64,000 nucleotides of DNA from Trema orientale (taxonomy: Eukaryota; Streptophyta; Magnoliopsida; Rosales; Cannabaceae): positions 1,139,203 to 1,203,202 of the forward strand of contig JXTC01000004.1 in the NCBI GenBank assembly GCA_002914845.1, read 5' to 3'. Within the stretch, counting starts at the first letter, position 1; each line of letters starts with the position of its first letter. The notes beneath the pieces were generated by a model. It was not told the DNA's origin, ran no database searches, and saw only the letters and a program-made list of their open reading frames with translations. Position numbers and translations under genes: made by a program. Below, piece after piece: positions 47,601 through 59,100 of the stretch.

Positions 47601-50600
47601 CGAGCTTCCACTAATGAAATAGTTTTGTCTTGCCCCGTGTGTCCTTCTAACCCTCCTACATGTAGCTCTGAATAATGTGTTCTCTGATAGATCCTTATGG
47701 AATACATAAACAGTTTTCAAAGAACAGAAAGTCATCATATATTTGATGTTTATCTGGAATTCCACTAATGTATTTCTATCATTCTTCCTTAAAATCCTCA
47801 TTATCTGCATATAAGTCTTTCAAATAATCAAAATTGATTATTTCATTTTGAACAGTAGTCAGCAACATAACTCGGTGACTCAATGTATCAGCGACTTTGT
47901 TTAATTGTCCCAACTTGTGCCTGAGAGAGAAAGTAAACTTCGGGATATAGGCAATCTATCGAGCATGCATCCGATTTGGTTTCGCAGAGTTGTTGAGGTA
48001 CTTAAGAGCTTGATGATCTGTATTGAGGATGAATTCCTTCTGCACTAGATACAGCTCTCATTGTTACAATATGCGAACAACCGCATATAATTCTTATTCG
48101 TACTTGACCACTTTTTTCTCAATTCGCTGAGCTTTTCACTAAAAAAAACTATCGTCTTCATGTCTTGAGATTGAACGGCTCTAACTTCTACACTAGAAGC
48201 ATCACAGTTGACTTCGAAAATTTTGTCAAAGTCAGAAAGTGCAAGAACAAGTGCATTTATAAGTTTTTCCTTCAAAATAACAAAACTCTGTTCCGCTTCT
48301 TCTGTCTAAAGGAATTGCTTCTGCTTTAAACAATCGATGAGTGATGCGGCTATAGTGCTAAAATTTCTTACAAATCATCTATAGAACGTCGCGAGACCAT
48401 GAAAACTCCGAACTTCTGTAATGGTCTTCGGTGTTGGTCATTCTCGGATAGTGTTTACCTTATCTTGATCAACTTTAATTCTGTTAAAACTTACAACAAA
48501 GCCCAAGAAGACTAAGCTATTAATCATAAAACTACATTTCTTCAAGTTGACATACAACTTATTCTCACGAAGTGCATTAAAAACTTTGGTCAAGTTTTGT
48601 AAATGTTCCTCCTCATTTTGACCATTGACCAAAATGTCATCAAAATAAATGATAACAAATCTTCTAATGAAAGGTTAGAATACTTGATTCATTAACTTCA
48701 TAAAAGTACTCAGGGTATTGGATAGACCAAACGTTATAACTAACCACTCGTAGAGTCCTTCATGTATTTTGAATTCAGTCTTCCATTCATCTCCAGGATG
48801 AATATGAATTTGATGGTATATGTTCAACAGATCAATCTTTGCAAAGATTTTGATCCTCCCAATCTATCAAGCATGTCATCCAATTTGGGATAGGAAATCA
48901 TTATCATACTGTAATCTTGTTGATGGACCGACTATCAATGCACATCCTCCAGTTTTTGTCTTTCTTCAGTGTTATGAGTGTAGGTACAGCCACATGACTC
49001 ATACTTTCTCTAATCATCCGTTTCTTGAGGAAGTCTTAAACTTATGTTTGTAGGATCTCATACTCCTTAGGACTCATGCGGTAGTATGGTAGACTCGGCA
49101 AGTTCGCTCCAAGAATAAGATCAATCTGGTGTTGAATATTTTGTAGGGGTGGTAAACTAGCAAGTAACTCCCCAGGAACGATGTCTTCAAATTCAGACAG
49201 TAATATTTGATTTTGCACAGGAATATTGATAGGATTGTATGCCTCTTTAGGTACAAAAAGAAGGTTGGTTCTGGTAGAGATTTTTTGGTTATTTTGTAGC
49301 CTCATAGGAGCTAGAGTAATCTTCATGTTATCCTTCTGGAAGCTGTATATGATAGCATTGTATTTAAATCGAACTACCACAGTCGACATTGTTATGTCAC
49401 CTTTGTTTCGTCGACGTCTTTGATCCAACCAATGTCATACAGGGTAATATGTGGTTGGGTTGGTAGTTATAACTTATCCACCACAGTCATGGATACTATA
49501 TTCTCGCTACTTCTACTATCAATGATAAGATCACATACTCATTTTTCAACCGTACAACTGGTTTTAAAGATATTATGCCATTGCATGTCTTATTTCTTTT
49601 TTGGCGTATACATCAATCGTCTTATCACCAAGGAAATACCTTCATGTCCATAAATGATTTCCTCCAGTTCGACTTTATCCACATACTCCTCATTCTCGAA
49701 ATATGTTTTGTTCCCTTCGACGTCGTCATCATGTGTTATTAGATTGACGGTCCTGCTCTGACGGCATTGATTTGAATAGTGATCTGTTTGTCCATAACGA
49801 TAATATTTATTACCTCTCGGGACTGTACAAGAGTTGTTAGTATTGTTATTGGCTATTTCCCTTTGCGGTCAAGTGGTTGGTTGGTTGTGAGAAGGATTTG
49901 GTCTTGGTGTTTCATCGTGTGGTCTTGCTAAGGCTTTCCCTTTGCTTAAATTAGATCTTTCTGGTGGTGTAAAGGACTGTAAAGTTGGTGGATTGAGATT
50001 TGCCCTTCTGTTGAGCTGAGATTCAATTTTCAAAGCGAGTTAAATTACACTAGAAAAAGTACTATGAGATTGTTTGAATACCTCGTCTTGCTTGTTTGTA
50101 CGAAGTCCATCAATGAATCTGGAAATCTTTTGACTTTCGAATTCGCAAATGTCTACTCGGGCAGCTAGTTTGTGAAACTCAGTGACGTATTCTTGTATTG
50201 TTCGATATGTTTGTTGACAATATTGACTCCGAATAAAAAATGCTTGTTCGTAATCTAGAGGTAGGAAGTGCTCGATCATTAATTGTTTCATTTTTCGTCA
50301 AGTGCGAACTTTGTTTCTCCTTTGCCGAATACGTGTCGCTTGTAATTGATCCCACTAAGCTAACGCGTCTCCTTTGAGTCGATAAGCCACCAATTTGACT
50401 TTCATGTGTTCTTAAGTACCCCAATAATCAAAATACTTCTCTACTTATGCTAGCCAATCAAGGAATTCTTCAATCACGAATGCACCATTAAATTGCGAAA
50501 TCTCGATCTTCATGCGGTGGTCATTTTGCTGAGGTCCTTGGTTGTTTTCGGGCAACTGGTCCTTCAACGTCTTCACTATAATCTTCATCTTGAAAAGGTT

Positions 50601-51262
50601 GATTTTGATATGTGTCAAGTCTAAGAGGATTAACTTCGTCATGTCTCTATCGCTCATAATCATTGTTTCATCCCCCAAGAAAGTGTCGAGTCAAATTTTT
50701 AAGAATTGTCTCTAGATTTTGCAATCTTCTATCAAGTGCATCCAATGACTCCTTTGTTGCGAATTCCTCCACAGCGGATTTTGTTGGCTAGATTTTTCGT
50801 CCGACATTTTCTATTAGAAAGAAATATATATATATACATATATATTTTAATTTTTTTTACCTTTTACTTTTTTTTTTTACATTTTACTCTTTTTTTTTTT
50901 GCTTTTATAGGAAAAAAATAGTACAAATTCTGAAAAGTAAAGAAAAAAAAACTCTCAAAAGTCTAAACAGTAATAGAAAAAAATAAAACTTACAAATATG
51001 TATATGTTAGCTTGCTAAAGGAAGGAAACAAGTTCTCCAAACAAGAAACCTTGATATAAGCCTCTTTTTTTTTGAAAACAAAGATAGTGTATGGAAGGGT
51101 TATATGTGTGTATATGGTAGATAATGGTTATAGGAAGGTGATTATAAGGATTAGATAACGAAGGTGATGACAAAATAAAGATTTTTTTTCTTTGTATAGA
51201 AATAGTGTAGGGTGACGGTAACAGGAAAGCTCCGCCAGAAATAGGCAGGCTCTGGTACCAGT

Positions 51263-51719
51263 TGACGCAGCCAATTGCAAGATTTCATTCTAACTTACGT
51301 TCTCACAAGGAGAAAAGAAATAAACAAAATTCTCAAAGATAACTTAGAATAGAAAACTAAGATTTGATTGAAAATGGGATGATTGCAACTCTTTCCAATG
51401 AAGACTATTTATACAAGTCTAGGATTAATTTAAACCATCTAATAAAATAATCCTAAGAAATATATAATCATACACCTAACACCTACCAACCAAACAAACT
51501 TCAAATAAACAAATTGTTCACTTAACACACTTCAAAAAAATAAGTAAATAATCTAACACATTTCAAATAAATAAGTCCATGACACCTAACACACAAAAGC
51601 ATTCTACCAACCAATGGAACGTTCCTTAGATTGGGTTTTAGAATATTGGGCTTAGTTTTGGGTCATAGATGATAGTTATTTAGGTATTGGCATTGGGCTG
51701 ATGGTGTTGGATTGATGCA
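51263..51719 (-). repeat. 5' LTR of the Ty3/gypsy fossil
   Basis: 457 bases. Its last 150 bases on the plus strand (51569-51719) are also present in tandem units B and D. Confidence 0.85.
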
Positions 51720-52043
51720 TCATAGGTCTTGATTTAGGATGCTGGCGTAAGGAACTGCTCCGTAGCTCGCTAAAACTCCTTGCTCGGTGAACTCAGAGAT
51801 GAGTCCACTCGTCAGCCGGATTCATGTACTTCAAGACCAACCAGTATGCCACAACTATAAGGTGGATGGTCATCACAGGGTACTTGTATAGATGTGGAAT
51901 GAAATGAATGAGGATTACGAATACGATGGCACAAGAAATAAGTTGCCTGAGAGTAAATATGGTGATGAATAATGCTTTCTCTGCTCTCTACTTTTGCTTT
52001 TGGGTCTGATGAAGGTGGTAAAATATGTGGGGAAGTAGTATAT
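51720..52043 (-). pseudogene. Membrane half of RING-family gene, unit A (copy 4, split)
   Basis: The minus-strand frame reads (start changed from ATG to ATA) FTLRQLISCAIVFVIL, then FIPHLYKYPVVT-like and YWLVLKYMNPADEWTHL, then a stop. Past it, in the family frame, comes TEQFLTPAS, matching MEQFLTYAS of copy 2. It runs straight into the 5' LTR at 51719, with the RING half at 44748 on the far side. Start loss and internal stops show it is dead. Confidence 0.65.
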
Positions 52044-52351
52044 ATAATGTTTTTAGTCCCATTTAACTTGCACTCTAAGCACTTCAAGGGTTAGTTCTCA
52101 TTTATTCTTTTATTTTTCTATTTTATTTTTAGACACAGCAAAACCCTGAAATATCATAATATCTAATGGCTGGGTGAGATTGTTACAATTAACCCAACCG
52201 ACTTGGCCTCCGTGCAGATTATAACCGTAGACAGTGAGATGAAGGAGAGGTCGGCCCCAATTTATCTTCTTTTTGTCCTTTTTGTAAAATAAATATAAAA
52301 ACAATAAAATTGTGATGTATTAATATTGTGGCTTCCTTTCCTAGCCAAAAT

Positions 52352-52748
52352 TAGAGCAACAAATATGGGCTGGGCCAAACGGGTCGGGCCGCTGCCCACA
52401 AATTTGGCTCCAGCTCGGCCTAGCTCGACACTATTCACAACCCAGGTTGGACTGGTACGAGGTAGTGAGCCCGCCGGACCAGTCCAGCCCGGCCCAGTGG
52501 CCATTTTTTTTTAAAAAAAAAGAAAGTTTTTTGTCGTTTTGATGATTATTATTTAAAAAATTATATTTTTACGAAATAGTACTGGGCTGGCCCAATTTTG
52601 GCCTGGGCTTGTATTTAGCCATTGGGCAATAGGGTCAGGCCGGGCCTTCTTTTTAGACTTTTAAGTTGGCTAGGCGCAGCTCGAATTTCTATTTTGGCCC
52701 GAACGGGCCGTGTCGGGCCCGACCAGGTGGCCCATATTTACAGTTCTA
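52352..52748. mobile_element. Non-autonomous hAT-type element, unit A
   Basis: The ends TAGAGCAACAAATATGGGC and (complement) TAGAACTGTAAATATGGGCC pair. The flanks GCCAAAAT and GCTAAAAG could be a decayed 8-base duplication. The interior is rich in GGGCC/GGCCC words, in sharp contrast to the AT-rich surroundings. Copies recur at 53672-54058, 54332-54719 and 55638-55994. Confidence 0.65.
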
Positions 52749-53065
52749 GCTAAAAGTATATATGTACGTGCATGCATGCGCTTTATTCTTTCATGTTACA
52801 CATATAAATAATAAAATGTAAATGTGATGTGGCTTGTTGAATTTCCTACTATGCTAGTCCTGCTACTCCTTTAAGTAATATTCTTACCGAGTGATCATTT
52901 AAATAAGTCTATGACACCTAACATACAAAAGTATTCTACCAACAAATAGAATGTTCCTTAGATTGAGTTTTGGAATACTGGGCTTGGTTTTGGGTCATAG
53001 ATGATAGTTACTTGGGTATTGGCATTGGGCTGATAGTGTTAGGCTGCTGCATCATAGGTCTTGAT

Positions 53066-53290
53066 TTAGGATGCGTGCGTAAGGAATTGCTCTGTAGCTC
53101 GCCAAAAATCCTTGCTCGACGAACTCAGATAAGTCCACTCGTCAGCCGGATTCATGTACTTCAAGATCAACCAGTACGCCACAACTATAAGGTGGATGGT
53201 CACCACAGGATACTTGTATAGATGTGGAACAAAATGAATAAGGATTACGAAGACGATGGCAGAGGAAATAAGTTGCCAGAGAGTAAACAT
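53066..53290 (-). pseudogene. Membrane half of RING-family gene, unit B (74-residue ORF)
   Basis: The best-preserved copy of this half. It begins MFTLWQLISSAIVFVILIHF, has two predicted membrane segments and a YMNPADEWTYL segment, and ends TEQFLTHAS then a stop just before the LTR piece. The RING finger is absent, so if translated it would be a 74-residue two-pass membrane peptide. It differs from units A and D by a two-base deletion after DEWTYL that keeps the frame open longer. Expression is unknown. Confidence 0.55.
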
Positions 53291-53671
53291 GGTGATGAAT
53301 AATGCTTTCTCTGCTCTCTACTTTTGCTTTTGGTTCTAAGGAAGGTGGTGAAATATGTGGTGATGTAGTATATATAATGTTTTTATATCCATTTAACTTG
53401 CACTCCAAGGGTTAGTCCTTATTTATTCTTTTATTTTTCTATTTTATTTTAAGACATAGCAAACCCTGAAATATCGTAATATCTAATGGTTAGGTGAGAT
53501 TGTCATAATTAACCTAACCGACTTGGCCTCCATGCAGGTTATAACTGCAGACAGTGAGATGAAGGAGAGGTGGGCCCCAATTTATCTTCTTTTTGTTCTT
53601 TTTGTAAAATAAATATAAAAAAAATAAAATTGTGATGTATTAATATTGTGGCTCCCTATTCTAGCCAATAT

Positions 53672-54058
53672 TAGAGAAGCAAATATAGGCTGGGCCAAAC
53701 AGGTCGGGCCGTTGCCCGCAAATTTGGCCCCAACTCAGCCTAGCCCGACACTATTCACAACCTAGGCTAGACTGGTCTGAGCCCACCAGACCAATCCAGC
53801 TCGGCCGTTGGCAAATTATTTTTTTTTTCAAAAAAAGTATTTGTCGTTTTCATGATTATTATATAAAAAATGATATTTTTACAAAATAGAACCAGGGCGG
53901 CCCAATTTTTGCCCGGCCTAGTATTTAGCCATTGAGCTATGGGGTCAGGTCGGGCCTTCTTTTTAGACTTTTGTGTTGGGCTAGCCCGGCTCGAGTTTAT
54001 ATTTTGGCTCAAACAAGCCGTGCCAAGTCCGACCAGCCGGCCTAGATTTACGGCTCTA
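53672..54058. mobile_element. Non-autonomous hAT-type element, unit B
   Basis: A copy of the 52352 element, duplicated with the unit. Confidence 0.65.
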
Positions 54059-54211
54059 ACTAAAAATATATATGTACATGCATGCATGCGCTTTATTCTT
54101 TCATGTTACACATATATATAATAAAATGTGAATGTGATGTAGCTTGTTGAATTTTCTGCTATTCTAGTCGTGCTACTCTTTTAAGTAATATTCTTACCGA
54201 GTGATCATAGT

Positions 54212-54863
54212 ATGTGAGATGAAGGAGAGGTGGGCCTAAATTTATCTTCTTTTTGTCTTTTTGTAAAAGAAATGCAAAAAAAAATAAAATTGTGACGTAT
54301 TAATATTGTGGCTTCGTTTCCTAGCCAAAATTAGAGCAGCAAATATAAGCTGGGCCAAACGGGTCAGGCCGCTGCCCACAAATTTGGCCCCAACTTGGCC
54401 TGGCCCAACACTATTCAAAATCCAGGCTAGACTGGTCTAAGCCCGCCAGACCAGTCCAGTCCGGCTCGGTGGCTAATTCTTTTTTTTTTAAAAAAAACTA
54501 TTTGTCGTTTTCATGATTATTATTTAAAAAATGATATTTTTACGGAATAGTACTGGGCCGGCTCGATTTTGGCCCGGCCCGGTACTTAGCCATTGGGCTA
54601 TGGGGTCGGGCTGGGCCTTCTTTTTAGACTTTTGTGTTGGCCTGGCCCGGCTCGAATTTCCGTTTTGGCTCGAACAGGCCGTGCTGGGTTTGACCAGACG
54701 GCCCAGATTTACAGCTCTAACTAAAAATATATATGTACGTGCATACATGCATTTTATTCTTTCTTGTTACACATACATATAATAAAATGTGAATGTGATG
54801 TGGCTTGTTGAATTTCCTGCTATGCTAGTCATGCTAAATAATATTCTTACCGAGTGATCAAAT
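54212..54863. repeat. Tandem unit C (partial)
   Basis: It begins at GTGAGATGAAGGAGAGG, so it lacks the LTR tail and the membrane half. It contains the hAT-type element 54332-54719. Confidence 0.8.
54332..54719. mobile_element. Non-autonomous hAT-type element, unit C
   Basis: A copy of the 52352 element. Confidence 0.65.
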
Positions 54864-55014
54864 AAATAAGTCTATGACACTTAACACACAAAAGCATTCT
54901 ACCAACTAGTGGAATGTTTCTTAGATTGGGTTTTGGAATATTAGGCTTGGATTTGGGTCATAGATGATAGTTATTTGGGTATTGGCATTGGGCTGATGGT
55001 GTTGGACTGCTGCA

Positions 55015-55265
55015 TCATAGGTCTTGATTTAGGATGCTTGTGTAAGGACCTGCTCCGTAGTTTGCCAAAAATCCTTGCTCGGCGAACTTAGAGATGAGTC
55101 CACTCGTCAGCCGGATTCATGTACTTCAAGATCAACCAGTACGCCACAACTATAAGGTGGATGGTCACTACATGATACTTGTATAGATATAGAACGAAAT
55201 GAATGAGGATTACGAAGACGATGGCACAGGAAATAAGTTGCCCGAGAGTAAACATAGTGATGAAT
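55015..55265 (-). pseudogene. Membrane half of RING-family gene, unit D
   Basis: It begins MFTLGQLISCAIVFVILIHF and stops after ADEWTHL (56 residues). Downstream family words are out of frame. It has two hydrophobic segments and no RING. Confidence 0.55.
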
Positions 55266-55637
55266 AATACTTTTTGTGCTCTCTACTTTTGCTTTTGGGC
55301 CAGATGAAGGTGGTGAAATATGTGGGGATGTAGTATATATAATGCTTTTATACCCATTTAACTTGCACTCCAAGGGTTAGTCCTTATTTATTCTTTTATT
55401 TTTCTATTTTATTTTTAGACAGAGCAAATCCTAAAATATCGTAATATCTAATAGCTGGGTGAGATTGTTATAATTAACCTAACCGACTTGGCCTTCCTAT
55501 AGGTTATAACCGCAGACAATGAGATGAAGTAGAGATGGGCCCCCAAATTTATCTTCTTTTTGTCTTTTTGTAAAAGAAATTTAAAAAAAATAAAATTGTG
55601 ATGTATTAATATTGTGGCTCCGTTTTCTAGCCAAAAT

Positions 55638-55994
55638 TAGAGCAGCAAATATGGGTTGGGCCAAATAGGCCGGGCCGTTGCCTGCAAATTTGGCCCCGAG
55701 CCACAACTCAGGCTAGAATGGTCTAAGCCCGTCGGACCAGTCCAGCCTGGCCAGGTGGCCAATTTTTTTTTTTAATAAAATTTTTTTTTGTCGTTTTTGT
55801 GATTTTTATTTAGAAAATGATATTTTTACGAAATAGTGCCGGGCCGGCCCGATTTTGGCTCGGCCCGGTGTTTAGCCATTAGGCTATAAGGTTGGGCCGA
55901 GCCTTCTTTTTAGACTTTTGGGTTGGCCTGGCCTGACTTGAATTTCTATTTTGGCTCGAACGGGCCGACCATGCGGCCCATATTTACAGCTCTA
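55638..55994. mobile_element. Non-autonomous hAT-type element, unit D
   Basis: A copy of the 52352 element, slightly shorter. Confidence 0.65.
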
Positions 55995-56150
55995 GCTAAA
56001 AGTATATATGTACATGCATGTATGCGCTTTATTCTTTCATGTTACACATACATATAATAAAATGTGAATGTGATGTGGCTTTTTGAACTTCCTACTATGC
56101 TAGTCGTGCTACTCTTTTAAGTAATATTCTTACTGAGTGATCATAGTATA

Positions 56151-59100
56151 TAGAGGTGGACCGACATCACGGTAAGAGAGCACAAGTACCTCCCCCCCTC
56201 AACTTTTGTTTTTTTCTGATTTTTTATTTAGCTTTTTTTAAATTTACAGATATGCCCCTTTCCTAGCTTTTGTTTATTGTCTAAGTCCAATGAAACGTGT
56301 TGTGCAACTGCTAACTCATTTGGATGGGTATTCAAAGGAATTTTCTTTCAATTATTAAAAAAACCTACTTTTGATATCTTGTGCAATGTTATATGGGTTC
56401 AAGAAAAAAAAAAAAAAAAGGACCAAAATATTAAAGGTTCTTTTTTTTTTCTCTAGAAACCTCTTCCCTTTCCAGTCTCAACTCATTTGTTCTACAGTGT
56501 CATGGTAAAGGAGGAGCTCCAAATTCTAATCAATTCATTGGTATAGTTTTTTTTCTTCATTATTTTGGTTTATATTAAATAAAACATATAAACGGACTGT
56601 GGAGCTATTGCTATTAATTTTGTCATTTTTCATTGATAATATATATATATATATTTTGCTGAGAATTGTTAATATTTAACTTTGTTTTGGCATTTTTGGG
56701 TGTTTGTTTATGAATTTTTGTTTTCTTGCAGCCAATTTTTTTGTCTTTTGTTTTGTTTTCTTTGTTGCTTGGATTTGCTCATCTTTTGATTTATTTATTG
56801 TTTTTTTCTTGTACCATTATCGTGGATCCTTTCGATTTCAATGGCATATTTGCACTTTTTTTTTAGCAATATTAAATACTAATCATATGTGATATGTTAA
56901 TAATATTGCGTGTGCATTTTTTAGGAATATATGATCTAGGATTAGGAATATAATGGACTATCTGATTATTGATTAAATTAAGTTCTTATGTGTTTCTTTA
57001 TGTAAACTAAGAGGATAGACTACCTGCTTATATTATTTTTTTTGTTTTTGTTCAAATTATTTTTAAATCTATTAATTTGAAGGAGAGATGGAGAAATATG
57101 ATCCTAATGTTCGTGATCAAGTTCGAAGAGCATATCTATACAAAGGTCCTTGTCAACCTAAAAACACGATTTTTCATTCACCAGAATTAGGCAAGCAAGG
57201 AGAAGATTCAACTCTGCTTGGTTTGATGAATATCGTAATTGGTTTGAATATAGTATAAAAAAAGATGCTGCATTTTGTCTATGTTGTTACCTCTTTAAAC
57301 AAAATATTAGAGATCATCAAGGAGGTGGTGATTCTTTTACTAGTGAGAGATTTTCAAATTGGAAGGAAAAAGAAAAATTGAAAAAACATGTTGGAGGCCC
57401 TAGCAGTATTCACAATCAAACTTTGAAGAATTGTAAAGCGTTAATGAATCAGAATCAATATATTAAGACAATTATCTCCAAGCAATCAAAACAAGCTGTA
57501 TGCATCAATTGTTTGTACTCGGTTCCTTTTACAATAAGGGCTCCCATTTCGTGGTCATGATGAATCTGATGATTCAAGAAATAACGGTAACTTTCTTGAA
57601 CTGATAATCTTAAATTGACATCTCTTAAGATTCAGAAAGACATTACACATGCTATTGTTATTGAAACTATGAATGTTATAATCAAAGACTTAGGGGATGC
57701 ATTATATTCTATTATCATTGATGAATCTCGCGATATTTCAATGAAACAAAAAATGGCCATAGTATTACATTATGTGGACCAAAATGGGTATATGATTGAG
57801 CGTTTTATAGGTATTAAACATATTGCTAGTACTACAGCTCTCTCACTTAAGGCTGTAATTGATAGATTCTTTTCGAGATATGGACTAAGTATGTCGAGAT
57901 TACGAGGACAGGGATATGATGAAGCTAGTAATATGCAAGGTGAGTTCAATGGTCTTAAAGTACTTATTATGAAAGAGAATCCATGTGCTTTGTATATCCA
58001 TTGTTTTGCTTATCAACTCTAATTGGCTCTTATAGCCATGGCAAAAAAGGATATTCACATTACATCTTTCTTCACTTTGGTTAATAATGCGGTGAATGTT
58101 ATTAAAGCTTCGGCAAAACAATCTGATATTCTTCAAGATATACAAGTTATTGAAAATGTTAAAGCACTTCAAAGTGGTGAGATTTCAAGCGGGAGAGGTT
58201 TGAATCAATATACTACTCTTAAGCTTCTAGTAGACACACATTGGGCTCTCATTATAGCACTTTAATGAGTTTGATTTTGGTATTTTTGTGAACAGTTAAA
58301 GTTCTTGAAAAAGTTACTGATTGTGGATCAAATTCTAAACAAAGATATGAAGCTGATACTTTATTAGAGTTCATGCGGTCATTTGATTTTATATTTACTC
58401 TACATTTGATGAAAACCATGTTAAGTGTTATAAATGATTTGTCAAAGGCATTATAGAGAAAGGATCAAAATATTGTGAATGCTATGGCTTTAGTGAAAGT
58501 ATGTAAACAACAGTTCCAAATGATGAGGGAGAATGAGTAGGATGTTTTCATGACCAAGTCTCTTCATTTTATGCTAAACGTAAAATCGAAATTCCTAATA
58601 TGGATCCTGTCTTTAAGTCTCGAGGTAGATCACGTCGTGAAACTGAAGAAATCACACATTTACATCACTTCCGCGTGGATATATTCTATTCAGTTATTGA
58701 TATACAACTTCAAGAATTAAATGAGTGTTTCAATGAGGTAAATACTGAATTGATTCTTTGTGTGACTTGTTTATACCCAAATGATTTATTCTTTACTTTT
58801 GAGAAGGAAGAGCTAATCCAACTTGCTAAGTATTACCCAAAAGACTTTTCTAAAATAGATATCATGATACTTAAGGATCAGTTCGAAACTTATATTACTG
58901 ACATGCGCTCATCTAAAGAGTTTACAAATTTGAAAGGCATCAGTGAGCTAGTACAAAAGATGGTTCAGACAAGAAAAGATGAGGTGTATCTATTAGTTTA
59001 TAGACTACTGACATTGGCATTAATATTACCCGGTGCTACTGCTTCTGTTGGGAGGGTATTCTCTTCTATGCATATTGTTAAGAATGAACTACGTAATCGA

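Larger units (their letters stand above)
44749..51719 (-). mobile_element. Ty3/gypsy LTR retrotransposon (fossil), about 7 kb
   Basis: Read on the minus strand: 5' LTR 51263-51719, primer-binding site 51249-51260 (TGGTACCAGAGC, close to the initiator tRNA-Met type), gag-like region about 50.0-50.7 kb, protease-like region about 49.0-49.4 kb, reverse transcriptase and RNase H about 47.7-49.0 kb, integrase region about 45.2-47.8 kb with a nested insertion, purine tract about 45198-45213, and 3' LTR 44749-45197. The domain order is that of Ty3/gypsy. It is broken, with many breaks throughout. The LTRs differ at roughly one base in eight to ten by eye, so it is old, likely several million years. 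No matching five-base target duplication was found. It lies within a RING family gene. Confidence 0.85.
51569..52900. repeat. Tandem unit A (about 1.33 kb)
   Basis: LTR tail (51569-51719), RING-gene membrane half (about 51720-52043, minus), a spacer with CCTGAAATATC and GAGATGAAGGAGAGG, a GC-rich hAT-type element (52352-52748), then a tail ending ACCGAGTGATCA. Units B and D repeat this order. Confidence 0.85.
52901..54211. repeat. Tandem unit B
   Basis: The same order as unit A. LTR tail 52901-53051, membrane-half ORF 53066-53290 (minus), hAT-type element 53672-54058. Confidence 0.85.
54864..56150. repeat. Tandem unit D
   Basis: LTR tail 54864-55014, membrane half, hAT-type element 55638-55994, ending GAGTGATCATAGTATA. 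The rightmost unit. Confidence 0.85.

Noticed and set aside
44744-51724. Target-site duplication for the Ty3/gypsy element
   Set aside because: The five bases outside the two LTRs (TGAGT and TCATA) do not match, so none is claimed.
52262-54782. Gly/Pro/Ala-rich frames in the tandem units
   Set aside because: Products of the GGGCC-rich hAT-type elements. Both strands give similar low-complexity peptides.
51812-55373. Minus-strand frames beginning M(E/K)C(L/K) in each tandem unit
   Set aside because: They are a different frame of the membrane half. The MFTL frame has the hydrophobic segments and family words.
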